64,000 nt of DNA from a candidate division WOR-3 bacterium (lineage in GTDB: Bacteria > Hydrothermota > Tepidihabitantia > Tepidihabitantales > Tepidihabitantaceae), in the NCBI GenBank assembly GCA_039801085.1, contig JBDRTY010000002.1, positions 485,548 through 549,547 on the forward strand, read 5' to 3'. Both the position numbers and the translations under genes were made by a program. Numbering within the stretch: position 1 is the first letter of the stretch; each line of letters opens with the position of its first letter. Below, piece after piece: positions 1 through 7,898 of this stretch. A model generated the notes under the pieces. That model saw nothing but the letters and a program-made list of their open reading frames with translations, was not told the origin of the DNA and searched no databases.

Positions 1-2
1 CC

Positions 3-668
3 AGCTGGACTCCCAAGGACGGTGTCTGGGTGTGGAAAATTGACCGCTGGGGTAATGAGCGGTGGCGGGTGGTTTACCTTCATCCGCCAGAAAAGGCGCC
101 GAACTCGGTTGCTCCGACTAAAGATGGTGGTTGTGTTGCTGGCGGATCCTATATGTTGCGTCACAGACAGGGTCGGGATACATTATATATCTGGCTGATA
201 CGGTTCAGTGGTTCGGGTGAAGTTCTCTGGGAGCGTATCATCGGCGATGGCACCATTGAGTGGAGCTATATTTATCGCATCCGGTCGGCGCTTGATGGCG
301 GGTTCGTTTTCTACGGCTGGTATGCAAATATGTCCTGTTTTGTCAAGACCGATTCTGCAGGTAATTTTTTCCCGAACATCTGGCTGGGAGAATCTCTGGA
401 GCGCGCTGATAGCGGAGTGATTACCCAAGTTTTTCCCAACCCGGTGCAGGGCAGGGCGGCCATTTACTATCATGCTTGCAGTCCGGGAAAGCTCAGGTTA
501 GAGGTCAGCGATGTGGCGGGCAGATTGGTGGATCAAACAGAATTCAATGTGGCTGCCGGTTCGGGTGTTTACTACTGGACACATAACAGATTGGCACCGG
601 GGATATATTTTGTGAATATCACAACTCCGGACAGCGGTTCGTGCGTCAAAGTGCTGATTCTCAGATAA
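3..668 (+). CDS. C-terminal part of a secreted protein with a Por/FlgD-type sorting tail (5' end outside window)
   Basis: The reading frame is open from base 3, before the first possible start (GTG at 30), so the gene begins upstream of the window. The visible part starts with a beta-propeller-like stretch rich in W, D and G (DGGC, DGGFVFYGW). It ends in about 75 residues of a Por-secretion/FlgD-like beta-sandwich: FPNPVQG, then LEVSDVAGRLV, then APGIYFVNI and a basic C-terminus. Such tails direct surface or secreted proteins in type IX-like systems. A methyltransferase gene begins 6 nt downstream. The function of the missing N-terminal part is unknown. Confidence 0.8.
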   Translation, partial: SWTPKDGVWVWKIDRWGNERWRVVYLHPPEKAPNSVAPTKDGGCVAGGSYMLRHRQGRDTLYIWLIRFSGSGEVLWERIIGDGTIEWSYIYRIRSALDGGFVFYGWYANMSCFVKTDSAGNFFPNIWLGESLERADSGVITQVFPNPVQGRAAIYYHACSPGKLRLEVSDVAGRLVDQTEFNVAAGSGVYYWTHNRLAPGIYFVNITTPDSGSCVKVLILR

Positions 669-674
669 CTAAAA

Positions 675-1325
675 ATGCCAGACAGCCCCTTCAACGGCTA
701 TGCAGAAAGTTACGATACCTGGTATGATAAGCCGCCGGGCAGGGAGGCGTTTGCGGTTGAGCTGGCAGCGCTGCGGCGGGTGGTGGCGGAACTGCCCCAC
801 CCCTGGCTTGAGGTCGGAGTTGGCACGGGCAGGTTTGCGCAGGCGCTCGGCATTCCGCTCGGTGTTGACCCGTCCGCAGCGATGCTCAAACTGGCACAGG
901 CGCGGGGGATCAGGACGGTTCGGGCGGTTGCCGAGAACCTGCCTTTCCCTGATGGTGAGTTCGGCACCGTTTTTCTCCTGACCACCTGGGAGTTTCTTTC
1001 TGAACCCGGGCGGGCGCTTCTGGAAATCCGGCGCGTGCTCAAGCCCGGCGGGATGCTGGTCAACGCCTATCTGGACCGTGGTGGTAAATGGGGAAGGTTG
1101 TATCTCCGCAAGGCAGAAGCCGGACATCCGCTCTTCAGCCGGGCACGGTTCTATGACTACGAGGAGGTTGTCCGGCTCACCCGGCAGGCTGGTTTTGAGG
1201 TTGTCCGCACCATCTCCGCCCTGTTTTCCGGACCGGGTGAGGATACAGCCGGCGATGAGCCAAGAGATGGGTTTCACCCCGGTGCCAGCTTTGTGGTTAT
1301 CGTGGGCAGAAGGCAGACGGCTTAA
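675..1325 (+). CDS. Class I SAM-dependent methyltransferase (UbiE/Methyltransf_11-like)
   Basis: 216 residues. The Rossmann SAM-binding motif LEVGVGTGRFA lies near residue 45, an acidic ribose-binding D follows in GVDPSAAML, and the post-motif segment LPFPDGEFGTVFLLTTWEF and RRVLKPGGML are typical of Methyltransf_11 enzymes. The substrate cannot be read from the sequence; small-molecule or lipid acceptors are usual for the family. It starts 6 nt after the preceding secreted-protein gene and may be co-transcribed. No convincing Shine-Dalgarno precedes the ATG. The next gene converges from the other strand. Confidence 0.85.
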   Translation: MPDSPFNGYAESYDTWYDKPPGREAFAVELAALRRVVAELPHPWLEVGVGTGRFAQALGIPLGVDPSAAMLKLAQARGIRTVRAVAENLPFPDGEFGTVFLLTTWEFLSEPGRALLEIRRVLKPGGMLVNAYLDRGGKWGRLYLRKAEAGHPLFSRARFYDYEEVVRLTRQAGFEVVRTISALFSGPGEDTAGDEPRDGFHPGASFVVIVGRRQTA

Positions 1326-1450
1326 ATCCGGGCTAACCCGGGTACGAGCCCGGGGCATGCCCCCACCACAACATATTGTGTTTAACTTACTATAATATCT
1401 ATATAAGGCACCATATCCTTACAAAACCAGGAATCGCTTGAGGAATCCGG

Positions 1451-2413
1451 CTATTTGGAGCGGACTTGGCGGAGTGCCGCCTCGTGCTCCTGCGGGGTGC
1501 GGGAGAATATGTGGGTGCCGTCGCCGCGGGCGACAAAGAAGAGGTAGTTGTGTTCTGCGGGATGCAGGACCGCGCGCAGCGCCTGTTTGCCTGGGTTGCA
1601 GATCGGTCCGGGCGGAAGTCCTGGGTGGAGATAGGTGTTGTAAGGGGAATCAATCTTCAGGTCCTCATTGGAGAGCCGTTCCTTGGGCTGGGGCAGGATG
1701 AACTGGACCGTGGCACAGGACTGGAGCGGGATGTGGCGCCGGAGCCGGTTGAGGAAGACACCGGCGATGACCGGAAACTCCTCCGGTACCCGCGCCTCCT
1801 TTTCCACGATTGATGCCAGTATCACCACCTGCGGTTCGCTGAGGGCGGTCCGGCTTTCCCGGCGGAGCGATTCATAGGTGGCGCGGAACTGGTGGACGAG
1901 CCGGCGGACGAGGTGACGGGGGTCAGAGCCGGTCTGGAATTCGTAGGTCTCGGGAAAGAGCCAGCCCTCAGCAGTGGCAAGGGGAATGTCAAGGGAGCGC
2001 AATAGCGCCGTGTCGGCGCAGGCGGTAAGGAAGGAGTCTGCCGGGCAGATGCCGTTTTCGGCGAGGATTTTCGCAATCTGGCGGGTGGTTGCTCCTTCCG
2101 GAATGGTGACGAAGAGGAATGCCGGGGTTTCGCGCGCAAGCATCTTGAGTACCAGTTTCGGATCGGAGTTGGGGATGAACCGGTAGCGGCCGGGCTGGAT
2201 GCGCTGGTCATAGCGGTCAAGCCGGGCAATGAGCTGAAAGATCAGGGCGGAGCTGATGATGCCCTTTTCCTTGAGGGCGGTGGCAATTTCCAGAATTGAC
2301 ATGCCGGGTTTGATGACCACCTCCCGTTTCGGTCCGGTGTAGTCGGGGGGAGCCGGTTCGGAGCAGAAAAGGCAGAGGGAGAGCAGGGCGCAGAGCAGGA
2401 AACGGATTGTCAT
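1451..2413 (-). CDS. mltG: Endolytic murein transglycosylase MltG (YceG-like), lipoprotein form
   Basis: 320 residues. MltG cuts nascent glycan strands in the periplasm and sets their length. Here the N-terminus is a lipoprotein-type signal (LLSLCLFC then SEPAPP) instead of the usual membrane anchor. A LysM-like segment follows (IKPGMSILEIATALKEKGII, VTIPEGATTRQIA). The catalytic glutamate lies in ASIVEKEA, and the family motifs SPYNTY and LPPGPICNPG are present. The ATG overlaps the ruvX stop by 4 nt, as in many genomes that pair ruvX with mltG. Confidence 0.93.
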   Translation of the reverse strand: MTIRFLLCALLSLCLFCSEPAPPDYTGPKREVVIKPGMSILEIATALKEKGIISSALIFQLIARLDRYDQRIQPGRYRFIPNSDPKLVLKMLARETPAFLFVTIPEGATTRQIAKILAENGICPADSFLTACADTALLRSLDIPLATAEGWLFPETYEFQTGSDPRHLVRRLVHQFRATYESLRRESRTALSEPQVVILASIVEKEARVPEEFPVIAGVFLNRLRRHIPLQSCATVQFILPQPKERLSNEDLKIDSPYNTYLHPGLPPGPICNPGKQALRAVLHPAEHNYLFFVARGDGTHIFSRTPQEHEAALRQVRSK

Positions 2414-2865
2414 TCCCGGACTCCAGTTGCCTTGCGGCAGCTCCGGATCCAGTTGAGGTAGTCCTCAAGGATGATCGTGGCGGCGATGCGGTCGAGCGGT
2501 GATTCGGCACCAGGACGCTGCCGGAACGGAATGCCGTGGACTTCGGTGTAAATCTGCTGGGCATAGCGGGTGGAAAGGCGTTCGTCAAACAGTTCCACCG
2601 GCAGATGGAGCTGACGGGCAATACGGGAGGCGAGCAGGCGGATCTTTTCACTACGGCTGCTGGGTTTGCCGGAAAGGCTCAGCGGCAGACCGATCACAAT
2701 CAGGTCAATCTCATACTGTTTCACCAGCCGGCTGACCGCAGATATGAGCTCCTCGTCGTTCTTGTGGGTGATGGTTGTGAGACTCTGGGCGATAGTGCGG
2801 GTTTCGTCTGAGATGGCAACACCGGTGCGCCTTTCACCGTAATCAAGGCAGAGGATCCGGGACAT
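2410..2865 (-). CDS. ruvX: RuvX/YqgF Holliday-junction resolvase-like protein
   Basis: 151 residues. RNase H-fold protein implicated in pre-16S rRNA maturation and in Holliday junction cleavage in some species. The N-terminus ILCLDYGERRTGVAISD carries the first catalytic Asp; VIGLPLSLSG and LFDERLST are the other family blocks. I chose ATG at 2865 because homology begins there and it lies 8 nt after a -10-like element; the upstream in-frame extension has no family sequence. It is the first gene of the ruvX-mltG pair and divergent from lysS. Confidence 0.92.
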   Translation of the reverse strand: MSRILCLDYGERRTGVAISDETRTIAQSLTTITHKNDEELISAVSRLVKQYEIDLIVIGLPLSLSGKPSSRSEKIRLLASRIARQLHLPVELFDERLSTRYAQQIYTEVHGIPFRQRPGAESPLDRIAATIILEDYLNWIRSCRKATGVRE

Positions 2866-2873
2866 TGGATAAA

Positions 2874-2902
2874 AGTTTAGCCCAGAACCCGGTTTTTGTC
2901 CA
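2874..2902 (-). promoter_or_regulatory. Predicted sigma70-type promoter of ruvX-mltG
   Basis: Read on the minus strand: TGGACA at 2902-2897, a 17-bp spacer, TAAACT at 2879-2874, then 8 nt to the ATG. The predicted transcript would start within a base or two of the start codon. Confidence 0.45.
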
Positions 2903-2922
2903 GTGGTGAAAGGCAATGTTTT

Positions 2923-2950
2923 TTGACTTTGACACCGGTTCGGATATATT
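2923..2950 (+). promoter_or_regulatory. Predicted sigma70-type promoter of the lysS operon
   Basis: TTGACT at 2923-2928, a 16-bp spacer, TATATT at 2945-2950, then 9 nt to the lysS ATG. The expected start site is at about 2957, giving a leader of only 2-3 nt. Confidence 0.6.
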
Positions 2951-2959
2951 TAGCCCGAT

Positions 2960-4435
2960 ATGAACGAAGCAAAGCTACCGGATGATTTTGAACCGTCTTT
3001 ACAGCAGCGGGAAATCCGGCTGCAGAAGCTGAATCAGCTGCGGGCAGGTGGTATTCTGCCCTATGCCTATCACTACCGGCGGACTCATCTGAGTCAGGAG
3101 GTGATCGGCAGTTTTGAGGAGCTGAACGGGAAAGAGGTGCGGGTTGCCGGCAGGGTGATGTCCTGGCGCCGGCACGGCAAGACCCGCTTTGCCCATATTC
3201 TGGATGGCGCGGGACGGCTCCAGCTTTATTTCCGGCAGGATGTGCTGGGAGCAGAGAATTACGAACAGCTGGAGCTGGTGGACATCGGTGATATCATCGG
3301 CGTGGCAGGGGAGGTTTTCCGGACGAAGACCGGTGAGGTTACTGTCAATGTCCGGGAGTGGACACTGCTGAGCAAGTCGCTTCTGCCCCTGCCGGAGAAG
3401 TTTCACGGACTGCGGGATGTGGAACAGCGCTACCGGCAGCGGTATGTGGATCTGATTGTCAATGCCGAATCCCGGCGGGTGTTTGAACTGCGTTCCCGGA
3501 TCATCCGGCTGATCCGACAGTTTCTGGATGAGCGGGGTTTTGTTGAGGTGGAGACGCCGGTGCTTCAGCCGATTTATGGCGGTGCCGCTGCCCGGCCGTT
3601 TGTTACCTATTACAATGTGCTGGAGCAGGAGATGTTTCTCCGGATCTCGGATGAACTGTATCTCAAACGGCTGATCGTGGGCGGTCTGGAGCGGGTCTAT
3701 GAGATCGGCAAGGACTTCCGGAATGAGGGGCTGGACCGGACCCACAACCCGGAATTTACCCAGCTGGAGCTGTATCAGGCGTATGCCGATTATCATGATA
3801 TGATGGCGCTGGTCGAGGAGCTGTTCCGGTTTCTGGCGCAGAGCCTTTTCGGTAGCACTGAAATTGAATACTGCGGTCAGCGGGTGGATTTCGGCAAACC
3901 ATGGCAGCGGGTGCGGTTTGTTGAGGCGCTCCGGGAGAGGCTCGGTGCCGACCCGTTGGAGCTGACCGATGAGCAGCTGCGGACGGCGGCGCAGACCGCC
4001 GGGATTGATGTCAAGCCTGGGACGACGCGGGCAAAGCTGCTGGACAAGCTGTTCAGCGAACTGATTCAGGACCGGCTGATCGAGCCGGCCTTTGTCCTTG
4101 ACCATCCGAAGGAGACGACCCCGCTCGCCAAACCGCACCGGCAGGACCCGAGGCTGGTGGAACGGTTTGAGCCGGTGGTCTGCGGGATGGAGATCGGCAA
4201 TGCCTTCAGCGAGCTCAACGATCCGCTGGAGCAGCGGGAGCGGTTTATTGAGGGGGTGAAGCGGAATGAGGAGTTTGCCACCGTGGATGATGACTACTGC
4301 ACTGCACTGGAATACGGTCTGCCACCGACCGGTGGATTAGGGATTGGGATTGACCGGCTGGTGATGCTGTTTACCAATCAGGACTCAATCCGGGATGTGA
4401 TTCTCTTTCCCCAGCTGAAGAAAGCCAGCGGATGA
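2960..4435 (+). CDS. lysS: Lysyl-tRNA synthetase, class II
   Basis: 491 residues, normal length. An OB-fold anticodon-binding domain (VRVAGRVMSWRRHGKTRFAHI) precedes the class II catalytic core. Motif 2 is FRNEGLDRTHNPEFTQLE and motif 3 is GGLGIGIDRLVML. It charges tRNA-Lys in the cytoplasm. It heads a plus-strand run in which each gene touches the next, the lolC/E-like gene starting inside its last codons (4432). The promoter lies directly at the start codon. Confidence 0.97.
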   Translation: MNEAKLPDDFEPSLQQREIRLQKLNQLRAGGILPYAYHYRRTHLSQEVIGSFEELNGKEVRVAGRVMSWRRHGKTRFAHILDGAGRLQLYFRQDVLGAENYEQLELVDIGDIIGVAGEVFRTKTGEVTVNVREWTLLSKSLLPLPEKFHGLRDVEQRYRQRYVDLIVNAESRRVFELRSRIIRLIRQFLDERGFVEVETPVLQPIYGGAAARPFVTYYNVLEQEMFLRISDELYLKRLIVGGLERVYEIGKDFRNEGLDRTHNPEFTQLELYQAYADYHDMMALVEELFRFLAQSLFGSTEIEYCGQRVDFGKPWQRVRFVEALRERLGADPLELTDEQLRTAAQTAGIDVKPGTTRAKLLDKLFSELIQDRLIEPAFVLDHPKETTPLAKPHRQDPRLVERFEPVVCGMEIGNAFSELNDPLEQRERFIEGVKRNEEFATVDDDYCTALEYGLPPTGGLGIGIDRLVMLFTNQDSIRDVILFPQLKKASG

Positions 4436-5658
4436 TTTCCGGTTTTGAGTTTTTCGTCGCCCGGCGCTATCTCCGGGGCCGGAGCCGGCAGCTGCTTTCC
4501 GGTCCGAGTGCGATCGCAATGGGCGGTGTGTTTGTCGGGGTAGCGGCGATCATCATTGTCCTTTCAGTGGAAAATGGATTTCACAAGGAGCTCCGGGACC
4601 GGATTCTGGGTGCATCACCCCATATTACGGTTTCCCAGTTCGGTTACCAGCCGGTGGCCTATCAGGGTGAACAGGATTCACTCGTCCGCAAAATCCGGCA
4701 GGTGCCGGGTGTTGTTGAAGTGGCACCTTTCATCTATACGAAGATTCTGATCCGAGCCGGGTCGCTGGTGGAGGGCGGTGTGGTCAAGGGTGTAGAGCCG
4801 GAGCTGGAAAGGAAAATGACCCAGCTTGCGGGCAGTGTAATTGAGGGCGAATTTGCGCTGGATTCCGCCGGCGCGGTGATCGGCAGTGAGCTGGCGCGGA
4901 GTCTGGGCGTTTTTGTCGGCGATGAGATTGTGCTCTTTACGCCGGCGGCTGGCACCGCAACACCGGTCGGTTATCTGCCCCGGACGAAGACCTTCCGGGT
5001 GCGGGGGATTTTTGATGCCGGGATGTATGAATACAATGCCAGTTTTGTGTTTGTCGGTTTGCGGGATCTGCAGCAGTTTCTGGGAATGCGGGGGGTGGTG
5101 AGCGGATATGAAGTGCGGTGTTCTGAACCGCTGGATGCGAGCCGGGTTGCCAGAAGGGTTGCCAGTGTGCTGGGGGTACCGTTCCGGGCAACCGACTGGA
5201 TCGCCCAGAACAAGAATCTGTTTACCGCATTGCGGCTGGAAAAGGTGGTGACATTCATTGTGCTGGTGCTGATTGTGCTCGTGGCAGCGTTCAACATCGT
5301 CGGGATGCTGACGATGATGGTCATGCGCAAGACCCGGGAGATCGGAATCCTGAAGACGATTGGTGCCCGCTCACCGAGCATCACCCGGATTTTCATGCTG
5401 GTCGGGCTGATGATCGGTATCCTGGGAACTGCGGGTGGTGCGATCTTCGGGTTTGTGGTATCCTGGCTTTTGAACCGTTACCGGTTTGTGAATCTGCCCG
5501 GAGATGTGTATTTCATCAAGAATCTGCCGGTACAGATGCAGTGGCAGGATTTTGCCATTGTCTGCACATCGGCGCTGGTAATTACCTTTGTAGCGACATT
5601 CTATCCGGCATACCGGGCGGCAAGACTGCAACCGGTGGAGGCGATCCGCTATGAATGA
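4432..5658 (+). CDS. LolC/LolE-family lipoprotein-releasing ABC transporter permease
   Basis: 408 residues. Membrane subunit of the Lol machine that extracts outer-membrane lipoproteins from the inner membrane. The N-terminal segment (FFVARRYLRGR, then VFVGVAAIIIVLSVENGFHKEL) is the typical LolC/E first helix; a large periplasmic MacB-like domain follows, then three C-terminal helices of the FtsX fold. A single permease gene adjoins lolD, so the complex may be a homodimer as in species with LolF. It overlaps lysS by 4 nt and lolD by 8 nt. Confidence 0.9.
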   Translation: MISGFEFFVARRYLRGRSRQLLSGPSAIAMGGVFVGVAAIIIVLSVENGFHKELRDRILGASPHITVSQFGYQPVAYQGEQDSLVRKIRQVPGVVEVAPFIYTKILIRAGSLVEGGVVKGVEPELERKMTQLAGSVIEGEFALDSAGAVIGSELARSLGVFVGDEIVLFTPAAGTATPVGYLPRTKTFRVRGIFDAGMYEYNASFVFVGLRDLQQFLGMRGVVSGYEVRCSEPLDASRVARRVASVLGVPFRATDWIAQNKNLFTALRLEKVVTFIVLVLIVLVAAFNIVGMLTMMVMRKTREIGILKTIGARSPSITRIFMLVGLMIGILGTAGGAIFGFVVSWLLNRYRFVNLPGDVYFIKNLPVQMQWQDFAIVCTSALVITFVATFYPAYRAARLQPVEAIRYE

Positions 5659-6337
5659 AAAAGGAGGCGCTGCGCCGGTGCTGATTGCCGAGGATATCTG
5701 GCGTAGTTTTCAGACCGGACCGGAACGGCTGGAGGTGCTCAAGGGGGTGAATCTGACCGTGGCGCCGGGTGAGCTGGTAGCGATTGTCGGACCATCGGGT
5801 TCAGGCAAGTCAACACTCCTGCATATTCTGGGCGGGCTGGACCGGCCGGACCGGGGGCGGGTGGTGCTTGATTCCTGCGATATTTTCCAGTATCCTGAAG
5901 ATAGGTTGCCGGAGTTCAGAAGCAGGAAGGTTGGTTTTGTGTTTCAGTTTCATCATCTGCTGAACGAGTTTACCGTTATGGAAAATGTGGCGATACCGCT
6001 GCTCGTTGCCGGGGTTGAGAAAAAACGGGCGCTGGCACAGGCTGAGGCGGTGCTTGAGGAGGTCGGGTTTGTTACCCGGTGGCAGCACAAGCCGGCAGAA
6101 CTTTCCGGTGGGGAACGGGCGCTGGTGGCGGTCGCCCGGGCGCTGGCAAATTCACCGGCAATCGTGTTTGCCGATGAGCCGACCGGCAACCTAGACAGCC
6201 GGTCAACCGAGATGCTCGTTGAACTTCTGGTCAGGCTGTGCCACAACGGCAGGACGATGCTGGTCGTGACTCATAATGAGCGGGTGGCAGGACGGGCAGA
6301 CCGGAAACTGGAACTGAAGGACGGGAAGCTGGGTTAG
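5651..6337 (+). CDS. lolD: Lipoprotein-releasing system ATP-binding protein LolD
   Basis: 228 residues, one ABC ATPase domain. Walker A is GPSGSGKSTLLH, the signature LSGGERALVAVARAL, Walker B IVFADEPTGNLDS, and the switch histidine lies in VVTHNERV. The signature has E instead of the more common Q (LSGGE versus LSGGQ). It powers the adjacent LolC/E-type permease. Its start lies inside the permease gene, implying translational coupling; mcsA begins 2 nt after its stop. Confidence 0.92.
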   Translation: MNEKGGAAPVLIAEDIWRSFQTGPERLEVLKGVNLTVAPGELVAIVGPSGSGKSTLLHILGGLDRPDRGRVVLDSCDIFQYPEDRLPEFRSRKVGFVFQFHHLLNEFTVMENVAIPLLVAGVEKKRALAQAEAVLEEVGFVTRWQHKPAELSGGERALVAVARALANSPAIVFADEPTGNLDSRSTEMLVELLVRLCHNGRTMLVVTHNERVAGRADRKLELKDGKLG

Positions 6338-6339
6338 CG

Positions 6340-6858
6340 ATGGCTGAAGGAGGCAAGACGGTGAAGATCTGCGATCTTTGCGGTAAGCGGGAGGCGTCAC
6401 TGAGCGTCCGGCAGCTGGACAAGGAGGGCCGGGCGACCGAGCTGGCAATCTGTGCGGAGTGTGCCAAGAAGCGGGGGTTTACCAGTGTGGAGGATTTGAA
6501 GAAGAACGCAGCCGAAATTCTGGCAGAGCTCAAGGCGAAGGTCGGGGAGCAGGATGAGACAAGGGTATGTCCACGCTGCAGGCTCAGTTATGCCGATTTC
6601 AAGAAATCGGGCCGGCTCGGCTGTGCAGAATGTTACCGGACTTTTGCCGAGCTGTTAGCGCCACTGGTGCGCCGTCTGCATGGCTCGGTGCAGCATGTGG
6701 GCAAGGGAAGACAGAGGGGGAGAAAACGGGCGCAGGAGCGGCTGGAGCTGGCGCGGCTGCGGGCGGAGCTGGAACAGGCGATTCAGGATGAGGATTATGA
6801 GCGGGCGGCGTTATTGCGTGACCGGCTGAAACGGGCAGAAGGAGAGGGTGCATCATGA
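6340..6858 (+). CDS. mcsA: McsA, zinc-finger activator of protein arginine kinase McsB
   Basis: 172 residues. Two paired-CXXC modules are visible: C11/C14 with C38/C41, and C77/C80 with C95/C98. A UVR motif helix pair (about residues 138-168, ending ERAALLRDRLKRAE) closes the protein. McsA binds and activates McsB. The order mcsA-mcsB matches the Bacillus clpC operon, but ctsR and clpC are absent here; lolD precedes and selA follows. The stop overlaps the mcsB start. Confidence 0.9.
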   Translation: MAEGGKTVKICDLCGKREASLSVRQLDKEGRATELAICAECAKKRGFTSVEDLKKNAAEILAELKAKVGEQDETRVCPRCRLSYADFKKSGRLGCAECYRTFAELLAPLVRRLHGSVQHVGKGRQRGRKRAQERLELARLRAELEQAIQDEDYERAALLRDRLKRAEGEGAS

Positions 6859-7898
6859 ATCTGGTGCCGGAAAAGGTCGGGGCATGGCTGAGTGATACCG
6901 GACCGGAGGGAGATGTGGTGATTTCAACCCGGGTCCGGTTTGCCCGGAATATCGAGGATGTACCTTTTCCTGGGAGGATGAAGTTCAGTGAGGCGGAGCT
7001 GGTGCTGGATACGGTGCACTGGGCACTTGAGGAAAGCGGATATCTAAAGGAGGGCAAGTTTTTTGAGCCGGGGATGCTGGGGCAGGATGATGGTCTTTAT
7101 TTTGTAGAACGGCATCTGGCATCGCCCGATTTTATTGCCAGCAGAAGCCCGCGGGGGCTGTTTGTTTCCACTGATGAACGGCTGAGTGTAATGATTAACG
7201 AAGAGGACCATCTGCGGTTTCAGGCGCTGGCTGCGGGTCTGGATTTTGCCACTGCCTTCAAGCTGGCAGCTGATCTGGATGAAAGGCTGGAGACCCAGCT
7301 GGAATATGCATTTTCCGAGGAGTTCGGATTTCTGACCGCCTGCCCAACCAATCTGGGAACCGGGATGAGAGCCTCGGTATTTCTGCATCTCCCGGCACTG
7401 GTGCTGACGCGCGAAATTGAGAAGGTGCTGCGCGGGGCATATGCGGTCGGACTGCTGGTGCGCGGGATTTACGGCGAGGGCAGCGAGACCCGGGGTAATC
7501 TGTTTCAGATTTCCAATCAGCGGACCCTCGGGCAGTCAGAGGCGGAGATCATTGAGGTGCTGACTAGCGTCAGCCGGCAGATTATCGACTACGAGCGGAA
7601 GGCGCGCGAATATCTGATGCATAACCTGCGGGTGGAGATTGAGGACAAAGTATTCCGGTCGCTCGGGATTCTGCGCGGGGCACGCATCATCTCGTCGGAT
7701 GAGGCAACTAATCTACTGGCGACCGTGCGGTTCGGGGTGATCCTGGGTATCATCAATGAGCTGAAGATGAGCGAGGTTTCCCAGCTGCTGGTGCTCATCC
7801 GGCCGGCAAATCTGCAGGTGATTATCGGCGAGAAGCTGACACCGGCAGAGCGGGATGAGCGCCGGGCAACATTTATCCGCCAGAAACTGGTGAGGTGA
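6855..7898 (+). CDS. mcsB: Protein arginine kinase McsB
   Basis: 347 residues, with the phosphagen-kinase catalytic fold. Seen: ISTRVRFARN for nucleotide binding, NEEDHLRF, the conserved cysteine region in TACPTNLGTGMRASV, and RGIYGEGSETRGNLFQISNQ. McsB phosphorylates arginine residues and marks proteins for ClpCP in Firmicutes. It overlaps mcsA by 4 nt and selA by 4 nt (GTGA). No ClpC gene lies in the window. Confidence 0.93.
   Translation: MNLVPEKVGAWLSDTGPEGDVVISTRVRFARNIEDVPFPGRMKFSEAELVLDTVHWALEESGYLKEGKFFEPGMLGQDDGLYFVERHLASPDFIASRSPRGLFVSTDERLSVMINEEDHLRFQALAAGLDFATAFKLAADLDERLETQLEYAFSEEFGFLTACPTNLGTGMRASVFLHLPALVLTREIEKVLRGAYAVGLLVRGIYGEGSETRGNLFQISNQRTLGQSEAEIIEVLTSVSRQIIDYERKAREYLMHNLRVEIEDKVFRSLGILRGARIISSDEATNLLATVRFGVILGIINELKMSEVSQLLVLIRPANLQVIIGEKLTPAERDERRATFIRQKLVR

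Noticed and set aside
1326..1450. GGGCT/AGCCC hairpin and AT-rich stretch between convergent genes
   Set aside because: Stem too short and no T-tract next to it; promoter-like TATAAT text there drives no supported gene.
2999..4138. Long minus-strand frame across lysS
   Set aside because: Mirror image of lysS, which has full class II synthetase motifs. No start signal or family resemblance.
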